A stretch of DNA of 62,303 nt, taken from contig NZ_FOFO01000023.1 in the NCBI RefSeq assembly GCF_900110965.1, forward strand, positions 1 to 62,303, in the 5' to 3' direction. Positions 34,849-46,462 of the stretch are shown one piece after another; the stretch's first letter is position 1, and the number at the start of each line of letters is the position of its first letter. The notes under the pieces are model-generated. The model saw only the letters and a program-made list of their open reading frames with translations, did not search any database and was not told where the DNA came from. The translations under genes and the position numbers were made by a program. Source of the DNA: Ectothiorhodospira magna. Lineage in GTDB: Bacteria; Pseudomonadota; Gammaproteobacteria; Ectothiorhodospirales; Ectothiorhodospiraceae.

Positions 34849-36893
34849 GCCGCCGCGTCCACCAGTCCTGAATGGCGCAACAGGGCATCAATCCGAGGAT
34901 CCCGGCCGCGGAAGGCCCGGAACAGCTCCAGGGCAGGGCGGGCGCCACCCTGTTCCAGGATGTCCCGCAAAAAGGCGGTACCCACCTCCGGATTGAACAG
35001 ACCTTCCTCCTCGAAGCGGGCAAAAGCGTCGGCGGACAGGACCTCGGCCCATTTGTAGCTGTAATAACCGGCTGCATAGCCGCCGGCAAAGATGTGGGAA
35101 AAGCTGTGCTGAAAGCGGTTGAAGGCGGGGGGCATCAGTACCGCCACCTGACGGCGCACATCATCCAGAATGTCCTGAATACGCCCCCCCAGGGCGGGGT
35201 CATATTCCCCGTGCAGGCGCATGTCGAAGAGGGCGAATTCCAGCTGACGCACCATCTGCATGGCGGCCTGGAAATGCCGGGTGGCCTGCAGCTTGTCGAA
35301 CAGGGTCCCGGGCAGCGGCTCGCCGGTTTCATGATGACCGGCGATGAGATCCAGGGCTTCCCGCTCCCAGCACCAGTTCTCCATGAACTGGCTGGGCAGT
35401 TCCACCGCATCCCATTCCACCCCGTTGATGCCCGCCACGTCCGGATAGTCCACCCGGGTGAGCATGTGATGCAGCCCGTGGCCGAACTCATGGAACAGGG
35501 TCAGCACCTCGTCATGGGTGAAGAGGGCGGGCTTGTCGCCCACCGGCGGGGTGGAATTGCAGGTCATGTAGGCCACCGGCAACTGCAGGCGCTCGCCGTC
35601 CCGCAGACGGTTCAGACATTCGTCCATCCAGGCACCGCCGCGCTTGCGGGCACGGGCATAGAGATCCAGATAGAACCGGGCCCGGGGCGTGCCGTCCGGG
35701 TCCTGAATCTCGTAAAAGCGGACATCAGGGTGCCAGACCGGAGCCTCCGTCACCTGCGTGATCCGCACCTGATACAGGCGCTCCACCAGCTGGAACAGCC
35801 CCTGCAACACCCGATCCACCGGGAAGTAGGGCTTGAGATCCTCCTGAGAGAGATCATAAGCATGCTGGCGCAGCTTTTCCGAGGCATAGGCTAGGTCCCA
35901 CGCCTGCAGGTCTTCCAGCCCCAGGTGTTCAGCGGCGAAGGCGCGCAGGGCTTCCAATTCCTTGCGGGCGGCCGGACAGGCCCGCTGGGCCATTTCCGAC
36001 AAAAATTCCACCACCTGTTCCGGGGATTCGGCCATTTTGGTGGCCAGGGACAGATGGGCATAGCTGGGATACCCCAGCAGCCGGGCCTGCTCATGGCGCA
36101 GGGCCAGGATCTGTTCCATCACCTGGGCGTTGTCGAAACGGGGGTCATGGGGGCCCTGGTCGGAGGCCCGGGTGACATAGGCCGTATAGACCTCGCGGCG
36201 CAGGTCACGATCATCGGCATAGGTCATGACAGCGTAGTAGGACGGGAATTCCAGGTTGATCAGATAACCGTCTTCCTTATGCTGGCGGGCATTCTGCAAC
36301 AGCATCTCCAGGGCGGATTCAGGCAACCCCCTGAGATCTTTCCCATCGGCAACAATCCGTTTCCAGGCCTGGGTGACGTCCAGGACGTTTTCCTCGAACC
36401 GGGAAGTAAGCTGGGACAGTTCCTGGGCAATGGCCTTGTAGCGGGCCTTCCTGTCTTCGGGCAGATCGACGCCGGAGAGGTGAAAGTCTCGCAGGGCATT
36501 GTTGATCACCCGTTGCTGGGCTGGGGCCAGCTCGGCGAATCCGGGACCCTCGGCAATGCTGCGAAAGGCCTGGAACAAGGCCAGATTCTGCCCCATTTCC
36601 GTGGCATAGTCGGACAACTTGGGCAGGCAGGCATTGTAGGCCTGGCGCAGTTCATCGCTGTTGACCACGGAGTTCATGTGCCGCACCGGTGACCATATCC
36701 GGTTGAGGCGGTCTTCCAGCAGGGACAGGGGATGGACCAGGGTCTCCCAGGTGAAGGGACCGGGTTGGTGCAACAGGGCCTGGATGGCGGTCCGGTTGTC
36801 GGCCAGCACCTGATCCACGGCGGGTTCCACGTGTTCCGGACGAATCTCGGCAAAGGGGGGAAGGCCCTGCATGTTCAGTAGTGGATTACTCAT
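34845..36893 (-). CDS. prlC: oligopeptidase A
   Basis: 682 residues, M3 thimet-type zinc peptidase. The HEFGHGLHHML motif near residue 468 carries the two zinc His and the catalytic Glu; the third ligand Glu lies in GINGVEWDAVELPSQF. Degrades short peptides and signal peptides in the cytosol. The start ATGAGT is touched by a family A element whose GGAGAGG tail serves as the ribosome binding site. Confidence 0.96.
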   Translation of the reverse strand: MSNPLLNMQGLPPFAEIRPEHVEPAVDQVLADNRTAIQALLHQPGPFTWETLVHPLSLLEDRLNRIWSPVRHMNSVVNSDELRQAYNACLPKLSDYATEMGQNLALFQAFRSIAEGPGFAELAPAQQRVINNALRDFHLSGVDLPEDRKARYKAIAQELSQLTSRFEENVLDVTQAWKRIVADGKDLRGLPESALEMLLQNARQHKEDGYLINLEFPSYYAVMTYADDRDLRREVYTAYVTRASDQGPHDPRFDNAQVMEQILALRHEQARLLGYPSYAHLSLATKMAESPEQVVEFLSEMAQRACPAARKELEALRAFAAEHLGLEDLQAWDLAYASEKLRQHAYDLSQEDLKPYFPVDRVLQGLFQLVERLYQVRITQVTEAPVWHPDVRFYEIQDPDGTPRARFYLDLYARARKRGGAWMDECLNRLRDGERLQLPVAYMTCNSTPPVGDKPALFTHDEVLTLFHEFGHGLHHMLTRVDYPDVAGINGVEWDAVELPSQFMENWCWEREALDLIAGHHETGEPLPGTLFDKLQATRHFQAAMQMVRQLEFALFDMRLHGEYDPALGGRIQDILDDVRRQVAVLMPPAFNRFQHSFSHIFAGGYAAGYYSYKWAEVLSADAFARFEEEGLFNPEVGTAFLRDILEQGGARPALELFRAFRGRDPRIDALLRHSGLVDAAA

Positions 36894-37302
36894 AACCTCT
36901 CCGCAAGGAAACCCGCGATTTCAATCGCGGGAGGAATTGCCGCTGCGGGACCGCAGTCGCCGAAAAAGGGTGTGGGCCTTCCACCCACAGGGCCGTGAGG
37001 CTCTGCCCAGTAAAGGGCTGCCCCGTAAAGGGCACCAGTAACGCAGGGCTTTCGCCCCATCTCCCCTCGCCAATGTCTGCAACCGGCTCCCGCCTTGCGG
37101 CGGCGACTGGAACCTTCGGCGCTTTACCTTTCGCCAGCATGATCCCGGCCTTCCAGAGCGGCAGACTGAGGAAGCATCCGCCGGTGGGTCTTGACGACCT
37201 GTTGCAAACGTAGCCCCTTTCGAGCGTCCTGCTTAGGCGGGCTTAGGCTGGTCAACCCGGCTTGCTCTCACAAGCCCCCGACTTCAGTCGGGGGTAGTTG
37301 AC
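36894..37302 (-). mobile_element. family A element, full copy (IscB-less HEARO-like), upstream of prlC
   Basis: Second long copy, same ends and layout as 28737-29135, including hairpin CCCGCGATTGAAATCGCGGG, tail GCGGAGAGGTT and adjacency to ATGA (prlC start). Small differences are scattered along its length (for example CGCCTTGCGGCGG against CGCTTGCGCGG), as expected for old copies rather than a recent duplication. No protein gene of the IS200/IS605 group is inside. Its left edge abuts a family B remnant. Confidence 0.72.
37139..37302 (-). ncRNA. HEARO/omega-RNA-like structured RNA, second copy
   Basis: Same stems as the copy at 28981-29135: outer GGTCAAC/GTTGACC around CCCCCGACT/AGTCGGGGG and GGCTTG/CAAGCC, then GAGC-type, GGTC/GACC and CGGCAGA-type stems. 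The third-stem sequence differs slightly (CATCCGCC against CATCTGCC next to the stem). The presumed guide, host bases just 5', reads CTCGCGCAAAATG, which is a family B tail. Confidence 0.6.
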
Positions 37303-37336
37303 CATTTTGCGCGAGTCACCCTGCTCACGTCCTCCT
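37302..37336 (-). repeat. minimal family B remnant at the prlC locus
   Basis: Minus strand: AGGAGG (37336-37331), one A, CGTGA (37329-37325), ten nt, TCGCG (37314-37310), CAAAATGG, then the family A element. CGTGA pairs with TCGCG with one G-T wobble, so the family B outer stem is kept although the inner hairpins are gone. Before the family A insertion this would have stood directly before the prlC ATGA. From 37337 to 37407 I see nothing further. Confidence 0.6.
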
Positions 37337-37407
37337 GTGCGAATTGAACATTTGACATTTTCCCGCTCTGGCTCCGAAGCAAGGGGATGGCTGCGGCAAG
37401 TCCCTCA

Positions 37408-38340
37408 TCACCATGGCCCTGCAGCCCGCTGTAGCAGGAGCCAGGCCAAACCACCGGCTGCCCCCAAAAAACCCAGGGCACTGAACCGGGTCAGCCAGAC
37501 ATAGCGCCGGACCAGATCAGCCTCGGATATGGCCGAGAGGATATAGGGCCGGCGTCGCTCGGGACCACGGGCCATAATATGGACCGCAGGCCCATCGGCC
37601 CGTTCAGCCCGCCGCATCAACGCCTGCTGCAGGGCTGCCTGCCGGACACGCTCCCAAGCCGCCATGTCGATATGGCCCTGAAGGTCGATGTTGAAACGGG
37701 CCAGAATCGCTGGATCTTTTTTCCATTCCCTGAGAATTTCGGACACCTCTTCGTTCAGGGAACCGCCTTCTTCACCAGCTTGCCGGGTACGAAAATAACC
37801 AATGGCGTAAAGATCTTCGTCCAGATGCAAGCGCCGTTCCGTGTAACGATAACGACCCAATCCCGAAAACAATCCGCCAGTGCCTGCCCCCTGAACCGGA
37901 CGTGGCCCGTGGCCGTGCCAGACATCCCGATGCACACAAACCACCTGGGCACCCTCCGGGTCAATCAAACATTCTCCGGTATCATCCTGCAGTAAAAACA
38001 GATCCTCACTGCGCCCCTGCTCGATTCTGGACCATCGCTGTTTGCGACCGGAACCATCCCGCCGCTCCACACGATAGTCATACCAGGCGCACGGGGTGCC
38101 CGTCAGGGGGGCTGTGATGCTGGGCCCTGGCAGTAACCGGGCCTGTCCAATCAGTTCCACATAGCCTTGGGCAGCGGAACGCACGCGAGAAGTGGGGGTG
38201 TCGGCAATCAGACGCTTGCGATAAGCCCCGCGCAGGAAGCCCCACAAAGCAGCCACCAGAATCAGCACCAAAACAGCCACCCAGAAAAAATACTCTCCGC
38301 TATCCATGCGCTGCACCGAAAGGGCCATGGTGTCCTGCAT
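37408..38340 (-). CDS. GIDE-domain membrane protein
   Basis: 310 residues. Helix near 17-37 and a second at the C-terminus (SALGFLGAAGGLAWLLL). Between them is the GIDE/E3-ligase-like domain (GYVELIGQARLLPGPSITAPLTGTPCAWYDYRVER, GECLIDPEGAQV). In bacteria this family is regularly paired with LemA, as here, 15 nt away. The topology places the GIDE domain between two membrane anchors. Function unknown in bacteria; ubiquitin chemistry should not be assumed. Confidence 0.8.
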   Translation of the reverse strand: MQDTMALSVQRMDSGEYFFWVAVLVLILVAALWGFLRGAYRKRLIADTPTSRVRSAAQGYVELIGQARLLPGPSITAPLTGTPCAWYDYRVERRDGSGRKQRWSRIEQGRSEDLFLLQDDTGECLIDPEGAQVVCVHRDVWHGHGPRPVQGAGTGGLFSGLGRYRYTERRLHLDEDLYAIGYFRTRQAGEEGGSLNEEVSEILREWKKDPAILARFNIDLQGHIDMAAWERVRQAALQQALMRRAERADGPAVHIMARGPERRRPYILSAISEADLVRRYVWLTRFSALGFLGAAGGLAWLLLQRAAGPW

Positions 38341-38355
38341 TGCGTGTCTGGCCCC

Positions 38356-38928
38356 CTAACCAAACAATGCGCGGATATTCACGTCCTGCAGTTCCTCTGC
38401 AGAAAACTCCAGCAGGTCAAAGGGACCAAAGCCAAACAGCCGGGCAATGATGACATCGGGGAATTGCTCAATACGCACATTGTTGCGATTGACGGATTCG
38501 TTGTAATACTCCCGGCGATCACTGATGGCGTTTTCCAGACCGGAAATCCGGGACTGCAGATGTGTGAATGTCTGATCTGCCTTGAGTTCCGGATAGGCTT
38601 CCGCCAAGGCAAAAAGATGACCCAGACCCAGCCGTAACACCCCCTCGGCCTGTCCCAGGGCCTGCATATCCTGATTCTGCTGGGCATTGGCCACCTGACT
38701 GCGGGCGCGCATTACTTTTTCCAGGGTATCCTGCTCGTAGGACATATACTGCCGGCAAACCTCCACCAGTTTGGGCAGTTCATCGAAACGCTGCTTGAGC
38801 AGGACATCAATGTTGGACCAGGCCTTGGACACGCCATGCTTGAGGCTGACCAGATTGTTGTAGATGATCACTGCGTACAGGAGGATCAGAAAGAAGATGC
38901 CAAGCACGATATAGACGCCAATGTCCAT
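38356..38928 (-). CDS. LemA family protein
   Basis: 190 residues from MDIGVYIVLG. One N-terminal helix, then the LemA four-helix domain: YNNLVSLKHGVSKAWSNIDVLLKQRFDELPKLVEVC, LEKVMRARSQVANAQ, and YYNESVNRNNVRIEQFPDVIIA. Start chosen at the second of two close ATG codons because GAGG is eight nt before it. Operon with the GIDE gene. Role unknown. Confidence 0.9.
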   Translation of the reverse strand: MDIGVYIVLGIFFLILLYAVIIYNNLVSLKHGVSKAWSNIDVLLKQRFDELPKLVEVCRQYMSYEQDTLEKVMRARSQVANAQQNQDMQALGQAEGVLRLGLGHLFALAEAYPELKADQTFTHLQSRISGLENAISDRREYYNESVNRNNVRIEQFPDVIIARLFGFGPFDLLEFSAEELQDVNIRALFG

Positions 38929-39010
38929 GGTCATCGCCTCGTGGTCTGAGTAAAGCTTGTATTCTGCCTGATTCAGGCCGGAGCGGGAAACGATGGGCAC
39001 TCGGCGCGGT

Positions 39011-41544
<2,534 letters not shown>

Positions 41545-41599
41545 CCCCATCTGGGTCCATGAGCGTAGCCATGGCCTGTGTGTTTTTAAACGGCCCGAA

Positions 41600-41615
41600 T
41601 GTTCCACGTGGAACA
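41600..41615. promoter_or_regulatory. parS: parS centromere site
   Basis: TGTTCCACGTGGAACA, a perfect 16-bp palindrome that matches the ParB-binding consensus TGTTNCACGTGNAACA. It lies between recF and gyrB, a few kb from oriC, where chromosomal parS sites cluster. No par genes are in the window. Confidence 0.92.
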
Positions 41616-41616
41616 T

Positions 41617-42693
41617 TCAGACTACCGGATCAATTGTCCCTGGCCTCACCCGAAACAAGGTCCACTCCGACCAGTGGTGATCGGTGACCTGATGTGAATC
41701 GATGGCGGTGACAAACACCTGGCAGGCTAACCCCCTGAGCAGGTTCAGCACCCCCTGACGTCGAGAGTCATCCAGTTCTGAGGGCAGGTCATCCACCATC
41801 ACCACCACTGTGCCCCCTGTGGCCTTCTGAAACGCAGCCACCTGGGCTAAGCGAAGCAACAGGACCGCAGATTTCTGTTGCCCCCTGGATGCCCCTTCTG
41901 CCAGTGGAACACCGTCCCGATGTAACAACAGATCAGCGCGATGAGGGCCGGACAGGGTGTACCCCATGATCCGCTCCCTGGGGCGGGCAGTTTGCAGCAC
42001 CCCCCTCAGATCGACCCCCTCCCGCCAGCCCTGGCGATAAGTGAGGGTCATCCCTTCCTCAGCAAATCCCTCCCCTTCCAGGATGCGCAGTTCACAAATC
42101 AGCCCATCGAGGTAAGTGCGACGTGCCTGATCCATGGCTTCGCCGGATTGTGCCATGACCCCTTCCCAGATATCCAGATCCCGGTCACTCAATCCTGACC
42201 TGAGGGCCTGGTTACGTTGCATGAGTGCCCTTTGGTAATGCTGCCAGTGAACCATGGTAGCCGGAGAGTGATGAAAAATACCCCAATCGAGAAAACCCCG
42301 GCGCTGGGCAGGATGACCAGTCAGCAGTTCATGGCTGTCCGGGTGAATCACCTGTACAGGCAGTCCCCGGGCCAGCTCTGATTGATTACGAATCGTTCTT
42401 CCATTGATTCTCGCTGTGGTTTTTCCCATGCCTTTGCGAATGCCTAATGACATGGGCAGACCGTGACGCACCACCCGTCCGGTGACCATCAGATCCCGGG
42501 CACCCCGACGGATAACCGGTTCGATACGGGGTGTCCGAAAGGAACGGCCCGTGGCCAGAATGTGGATTGCTTCCAGCACAGTGGTTTTGCCGGAAGCGTT
42601 TTTACCCACAATCAGATTCAGGCCGGCACAGGGTTGAATCCGGGATTTCTCAAACACCCGGAGGTTGAAGATATCCAGCCGTGTCAAACCCAT
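41617..42693 (-). CDS. recF: DNA replication and repair protein RecF
   Basis: 358 residues. SMC-like ATPase that loads RecA at gaps. Walker A GKNASGKTT at 31-39; signature LAEGASRGQQKS near 277; Walker B VVVMVDDLPSELD. It begins 10 nt after dnaN. Standard origin neighbour. Confidence 0.96.
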   Translation of the reverse strand: MGLTRLDIFNLRVFEKSRIQPCAGLNLIVGKNASGKTTVLEAIHILATGRSFRTPRIEPVIRRGARDLMVTGRVVRHGLPMSLGIRKGMGKTTARINGRTIRNQSELARGLPVQVIHPDSHELLTGHPAQRRGFLDWGIFHHSPATMVHWQHYQRALMQRNQALRSGLSDRDLDIWEGVMAQSGEAMDQARRTYLDGLICELRILEGEGFAEEGMTLTYRQGWREGVDLRGVLQTARPRERIMGYTLSGPHRADLLLHRDGVPLAEGASRGQQKSAVLLLRLAQVAAFQKATGGTVVVMVDDLPSELDDSRRQGVLNLLRGLACQVFVTAIDSHQVTDHHWSEWTLFRVRPGTIDPVV

Positions 42694-42703
42694 GCACAGC
42701 CGA

Positions 42704-43804
42704 CTACAGACGCATGGGCATGATCACGTACAGGGCGTCTTCAAAGCCCATGTCCCGAATCAGCACAGAAGAACCAGCGTCCTTGAACGTGGCCTGCAGA
42801 TGCTCTCCCTTCAGGTGAGTCACCACGTCCATCAGGTAGGTGACGTTGAAGCCAATCTCCAGTGGATGCCCCCTGTATTCCACTTCCATCTCCTCCTCTG
42901 CCTCTTCCTGGTCCGGGTTGTGGGACTGAAGTTTCATGTTGTCCGTGGACAGCTCGATACGCACACCCCGGTACTTCTCGTTGGACAGAATCGCTGTGCG
43001 CCCCAGTGCCTGACGTAGCAGTTCACGGTCCACCTGCAGAACCTGTTCACCCTCCCTGGGAATCACGCGCCTGTAGTCGGGAAAGCGTCCGTCGATCAGC
43101 TTGGTGGTGAAACACAGACCGGCTACTCGAACCCGAAGATGGTTGGCGGCAATCTGGATTCGAACCGGGTCATCCCGGTATTCCAGCAGCCGTGACAGTT
43201 CCAGCACGCCCTTTCTGGGGATGATCACCTGATGAACCTGTTCCGTGTCCAGAATGGATTCCAGGGCGCAGAGGGACAGACGATGACCATCGGTAGCCAC
43301 CATGCGCACTGTGCCCTTCTCCATCTCCAGCATCAGACCGTTGAGGTAATAGCGGGCATCCTGGTTGGCCATGGCAAAGGCAGTGCGGTCGATCAGGGTC
43401 AAGAACTCTTTTTCCGTCAAGGAAAATTCGATCAACCCCTGAATTTCATCCAGGTTGGGGAAATCCCCTACCGGCAGGGTGGTGAGAATGAAACGGGAAC
43501 GTCCCGATGAGATCACCGCCCGCTCGCCTGCCACCTGGATACGGATTTCCGCGCTTTCAGGCAAGGCGCGACAGATGTCCAGCAGCTTGCGGGCAGGCAG
43601 GGTGATGTCCCCCGCTTCCTCGGCAGTATGTTCGATCTCTGCCACCAATTCCACCTCCAGATCCGTTGCCGTCATTTTCAGGTGGGTGCCATCGCACCGC
43701 AACAGCACGTTACCCAGGATCTGCATGGTGTGGCGTTTTTCCACAGCACCGATGACCTGCTGGAGGGGCTTGAGCAGCACTTCTCGTTGGATATTCAGCT
43801 TCAT
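42704..43804 (-). CDS. dnaN: DNA polymerase III sliding clamp
   Basis: 366 residues, the usual clamp length. Opening MKLNIQREVLLKPLQQVIGAVEKRHTMQ and ending YVIMPMRL, with NGLMLEME.GTVRMVATDGHRL in the second domain. Start at 43804 preferred over the longer open frame because it matches the family N-terminus and AGAGGAA lies upstream. A short acidic run (EEAEEEMEVEYRG) near 315-330 is longer than in E. coli. Confidence 0.96.
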   Translation of the reverse strand: MKLNIQREVLLKPLQQVIGAVEKRHTMQILGNVLLRCDGTHLKMTATDLEVELVAEIEHTAEEAGDITLPARKLLDICRALPESAEIRIQVAGERAVISSGRSRFILTTLPVGDFPNLDEIQGLIEFSLTEKEFLTLIDRTAFAMANQDARYYLNGLMLEMEKGTVRMVATDGHRLSLCALESILDTEQVHQVIIPRKGVLELSRLLEYRDDPVRIQIAANHLRVRVAGLCFTTKLIDGRFPDYRRVIPREGEQVLQVDRELLRQALGRTAILSNEKYRGVRIELSTDNMKLQSHNPDQEEAEEEMEVEYRGHPLEIGFNVTYLMDVVTHLKGEHLQATFKDAGSSVLIRDMGFEDALYVIMPMRL

Positions 43805-44122
43805 TTTTGGGCATTTCCTCTGTCGACTATTATTAATTATTTCTTTTTTTTTAATTATAGTAATAGGGGGCGGCAAAATCTGTGGATAACTTCGGGAAAA
43901 TCTTTATTTTTCAATAATTTAATACCTTTAAAACCTGTGGAAAAACTGTGCATAAGTGGCCAAAATCCTGTGGATAACATTGTGGATAAAATGTGGATAA
44001 GTCGGGGAAAAAAGTTGTCCACAGTTTATCCACAAGGTTTTCCACAGGGTTATCCACAGATTTTGGGCCACTTATCCACAGGCACTGTGGGCACTTTCAC
44101 CCTGTGGATAACTTTATCCTCA
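43805..44122. other. oriC: chromosomal replication origin oriC
   Basis: Between dnaN and dnaA. Eight perfect DnaA boxes: TGTGGATAA at 43881, 43969, 43981, 43992 and 44103; TTATCCACA at 44026, 44050 and 44072. Near matches are at 43936 (TGTGGAAAA), 43947 (TGTGCATAA), 44015 (TTGTCCACA), 44038 (TTTTCCACA) and 44114 (TTATCCTCA, overlapping the dnaA stop). AT-rich, easily melted DNA lies at 43828-43865 and 43900-43930. The left set points one way and the right set the other, around about 44010. Confidence 0.93.
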
Positions 44123-45517
44123 GGTGGTGAGCGTGCGCAGCAGGGTGATGAAATCCTCGTTGACCTGGGCGTCGGATTCCCGTAGCTCTGCCACCTTCCG
44201 ACAGGCATGGAGCACCGTGGTATGATCCCGCCCTCCAAATGCCTTGCCGATCTCCGGCAGACTGCAGGTGGTCAGTTCCTTGGTCAGTGCCATGGCCACC
44301 TGTCTGGGGCGGGCAATGATCCGGGTGCGCCGTGTGGACAACAGATCGGTCACCCGAATCTTGTAATACTCGGCCACCGTCTTTTGGATGTTGTCCACGG
44401 TGCACTGCTTGTCCTGCAGGGTGAGCAGGTCGTAGAGGGCTTCCTTGGCAAATTCCAGGGTGATGGGGCGGCCTGTGAAATGGGCATTGGCCACCACCCG
44501 GCGCAGCGCCCCCTCCAGCTCACGGATGTTGGAGCGGATGCGCTTGGCGATGAAAAAAGCCACCTCACTGGGTAATACCGTGCCGGCTTCCTCTGCCTTG
44601 CGCTGGAGAATGGCCACCCGGGTTTCCAGTTCCGCCAGTTCGATGGCCACGGTCAGACCCCAGCCGAACCGGGACTTGAGCCGATCCTCCAGGCCATCCA
44701 CCTCCTTGGGGTAGCGATCGCAGGTTAGAATCACCTGCTGCTGGCTTTCCAGCAGGGCGTTGAAGGTGTGGAAAAACTCCTCCTGGGACCGCTCCTTGCC
44801 GGCGAAGAATTGAATGTCGTCGATCAGCAGGGTATCCACCGAGCGGTAATAGCGCTTGAACTCGTCGATGGAGTTGTGCTGCAGTGCCTTGATCATGTCC
44901 GCCACAAACCGTTCCGAGTGCAGGTACACCACTTTTGCATCAGGGTTATCCCGCAGGATGGCATTGCCAATGGCGTGCATCAGGTGAGTCTTGCCAAGAC
45001 CGGTGCTGCCGTAAAGAAACAAGGGGTTATAGGCTTTGCCCACACTGGCGGCCACCTGCAGGCTGGCGGCCTTGGCCAACTGGTTCGATTTCCCCTCGAC
45101 AAAGCTGTCGAAGGTGAAATTGGGGTTGAGATTGTGGGTGAACTGGGGCGAGCCAGGGGCCGGTATCGGCGCGGCAGGGACCGGTTTGCCGGACCTGTGG
45201 ATATCCGCAGGTGCTGCCCGCCGACTGGCCAGGGCCTGGGGTGAGGCAGGGTGGGCCACTGTTGGACGCCGGTTGCTGCCCACCTCCAGCAGAACGCGCA
45301 TGGCGTCATTGCCCTGGAGTTCGTTGACGATGCAGACCATGCGCTGGAAAAAATGGTCCTTGACCCAGTCCAGCACAAATCGATTGGGGGCAAGCAGCCG
45401 TAATATGCCTGGCTCTTCCACCACCTGCAGTGGACGAATCCAGGTGTTGAGTTGCTGTTCGGAGAGTTCGCTCTCCAGACGCGATACGCACTGCTGCCAC
45501 AAGGAGTTGCCAACCAA
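44120..45517 (-). CDS. dnaA: chromosomal replication initiator DnaA
   Basis: 465 residues. Domain I ([22 protein letters not shown]); linker to about 130; AAA+ with Walker [11 protein letters not shown] near 168 and [11 protein letters not shown]-binding domain IV ending with the signature [33 protein letters not shown]. Start is TTG at 45517 with GGAG six nt upstream; no ATG fits the family N-terminus. A TTATCCACA box at 45577-45585 just upstream suggests autoregulation. Confidence 0.97.
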   Translation of the reverse strand: MVGNSLWQQCVSRLESELSEQQLNTWIRPLQVVEEPGILRLLAPNRFVLDWVKDHFFQRMVCIVNELQGNDAMRVLLEVGSNRRPTVAHPASPQALASRRAAPADIHRSGKPVPAAPIPAPGSPQFTHNLNPNFTFDSFVEGKSNQLAKAASLQVAASVGKAYNPLFLYGSTGLGKTHLMHAIGNAILRDNPDAKVVYLHSERFVADMIKALQHNSIDEFKRYYRSVDTLLIDDIQFFAGKERSQEEFFHTFNALLESQQQVILTCDRYPKEVDGLEDRLKSRFGWGLTVAIELAELETRVAILQRKAEEAGTVLPSEVAFFIAKRIRSNIRELEGALRRVVANAHFTGRPITLEFAKEALYDLLTLQDKQCTVDNIQKTVAEYYKIRVTDLLSTRRTRIIARPRQVAMALTKELTTCSLPEIGKAFGGRDHTTVLHACRKVAELRESDAQVNEDFITLLRTLTT

Positions 45518-45576
45518 GGGTATCTCCAGTGGTGGGGAATTGGGGGGTGGGTAAGTCTAACCGTTGAGATTCCGGG

Positions 45577-45585
45577 TTATCCACA
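45577..45585. promoter_or_regulatory. DnaA box upstream of dnaA
   Basis: Perfect TTATCCACA in the dnaA-rpmH gap, followed at 45599 by a near box (TGTTTCCACA). Together with the main cluster this makes a two-part arrangement around dnaA and a probable autoregulatory site. Confidence 0.75.
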
Positions 45586-45626
45586 CCTTTTCCCGACCTG
45601 TTTCCACAGGTTAACGACGGGGCTGA

Positions 45627-45655
45627 TTGACACCCATGTCAATCACGGGTACTTT
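45627..45655 (+). promoter_or_regulatory. rpmH operon promoter
   Basis: TTGACA (45627-45632), 17 nt, TACTTT (45650-45655), about 64 nt before rpmH. The -35 lies in a short inverted repeat, TTGAC/GTCAA. A GGGCG/CGCCC hairpin (about 45670-45687) falls in the leader. Confidence 0.65.
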
Positions 45656-45718
45656 TACGCGCCTTAGATTGGGCGCTTTTTATCGCCCGTAAATAGAACC
45701 TAGCCACGGTCCGCCACC

Positions 45719-45853
45719 ATGAAAAGAACATTCCAACCCAGTAATCTGCACCGCAAGCGTACCCACGGTTTCCGCGCCCGCATGGCCACCCGTGCTGGCC
45801 GCAAGGTGCTGGCGGCCCGTCGTGCCCGGGGTCGTGCCCGTCTTTGCCCCTGA
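45719..45853 (+). CDS. rpmH: ribosomal protein L34
   Basis: 44 residues, [18 protein letters not shown] then [13 protein letters not shown] and a basic tail. Complete family signature. First gene of the rpmH-rnpA-yidD-yidC-mnmE order, divergent from dnaA, typical of proteobacterial origins. Confidence 0.97.
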   Translation: MKRTFQPSNLHRKRTHGFRARMATRAGRKVLAARRARGRARLCP

Positions 45854-46235
45854 TTGCCAGTTTGGGCCGAAGGGACAGGGATTCCCTCGTCAGGTCCGGC
45901 TGGTTCGGGCCGATGACTACCGGCAGGTGTTCAGGGATGCCCGGCGGATATCCCAGCCGCCCTTCACCGGATTGTGGATACATGCGCCGATGACGGGACC
46001 ACGTCTGGGGTTGGCGGTTGCCAAAAAAAGCGTCCGCCAGGCCACCCAGCGTAATCGGATCAAACGCTTGATCCGGGAATCCTTTCGCCGACATCGTGCT
46101 GTCATGGCCCCCATGGACATGGTGATCCTGTGCAAGCCGGGTGCCCAGCACTTCAACAATGCCGATCTGCAACAGGCCCTGGAACGACTCTGGAGACGGA
46201 TGAGCAGCCAATGCGAAAAATCCTTATCTTCCTGA
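45834..46235 (+). CDS. rnpA: ribonuclease P protein component
   Basis: About 133 residues, basic. [17 protein letters not shown], then the RNR motif region [22 protein letters not shown] and ALERLWRRM. No ATG, GTG or TTG lies in frame between the end of rpmH and the family N-terminus, so the GTG at 45834 inside rpmH is the likely start, giving a 20-nt overlap and coupled translation. It works with the RNase P RNA to mature tRNA 5' ends. Confidence 0.92.
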   Translation: MPVFAPDCQFGPKGQGFPRQVRLVRADDYRQVFRDARRISQPPFTGLWIHAPMTGPRLGLAVAKKSVRQATQRNRIKRLIRESFRRHRAVMAPMDMVILCKPGAQHFNNADLQQALERLWRRMSSQCEKSLSS

Positions 46236-46462
46236 TCCAGGTCTATCGCTATACGCTAAGTCCTTTTATCGGGCAGCATTGCCGGTTTACCCCCTCCTGT
46301 TCCTGTTACGGTATGGAGGCTATCGAGAAACACGGCGCCCTGCGGGGTCTTTGGCTCACCATCCGCCGACTGGCCCGTTGCCATCCTTTCTGCGAAGGCG
46401 GGTACGATCCCGTACCGGAACCCGTCCCAGGTCATCACAAACAGCCGCGAAATCATGGATAA
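46211..46462 (+). CDS. yidD: membrane protein insertion efficiency factor YidD
   Basis: 83 residues. Complete motif set: [34 protein letters not shown] and [17 protein letters not shown], with Cys-rich positions intact. Starts inside the end of rnpA (25-nt overlap) and overlaps yidC by eight nt, so the three are coupled. Confidence 0.96.
   Translation: MRKILIFLIQVYRYTLSPFIGQHCRFTPSCSCYGMEAIEKHGALRGLWLTIRRLARCHPFCEGGYDPVPEPVPGHHKQPRNHG

Noticed and set aside
36886-37140. 84-codon frame in the family A repeat (MLAKGKAPKVPVAA...)
   Set aside because: Present in both long copies but with different frames after small indels, so it is not maintained as a protein; its start corresponds to where an iscB gene would begin.
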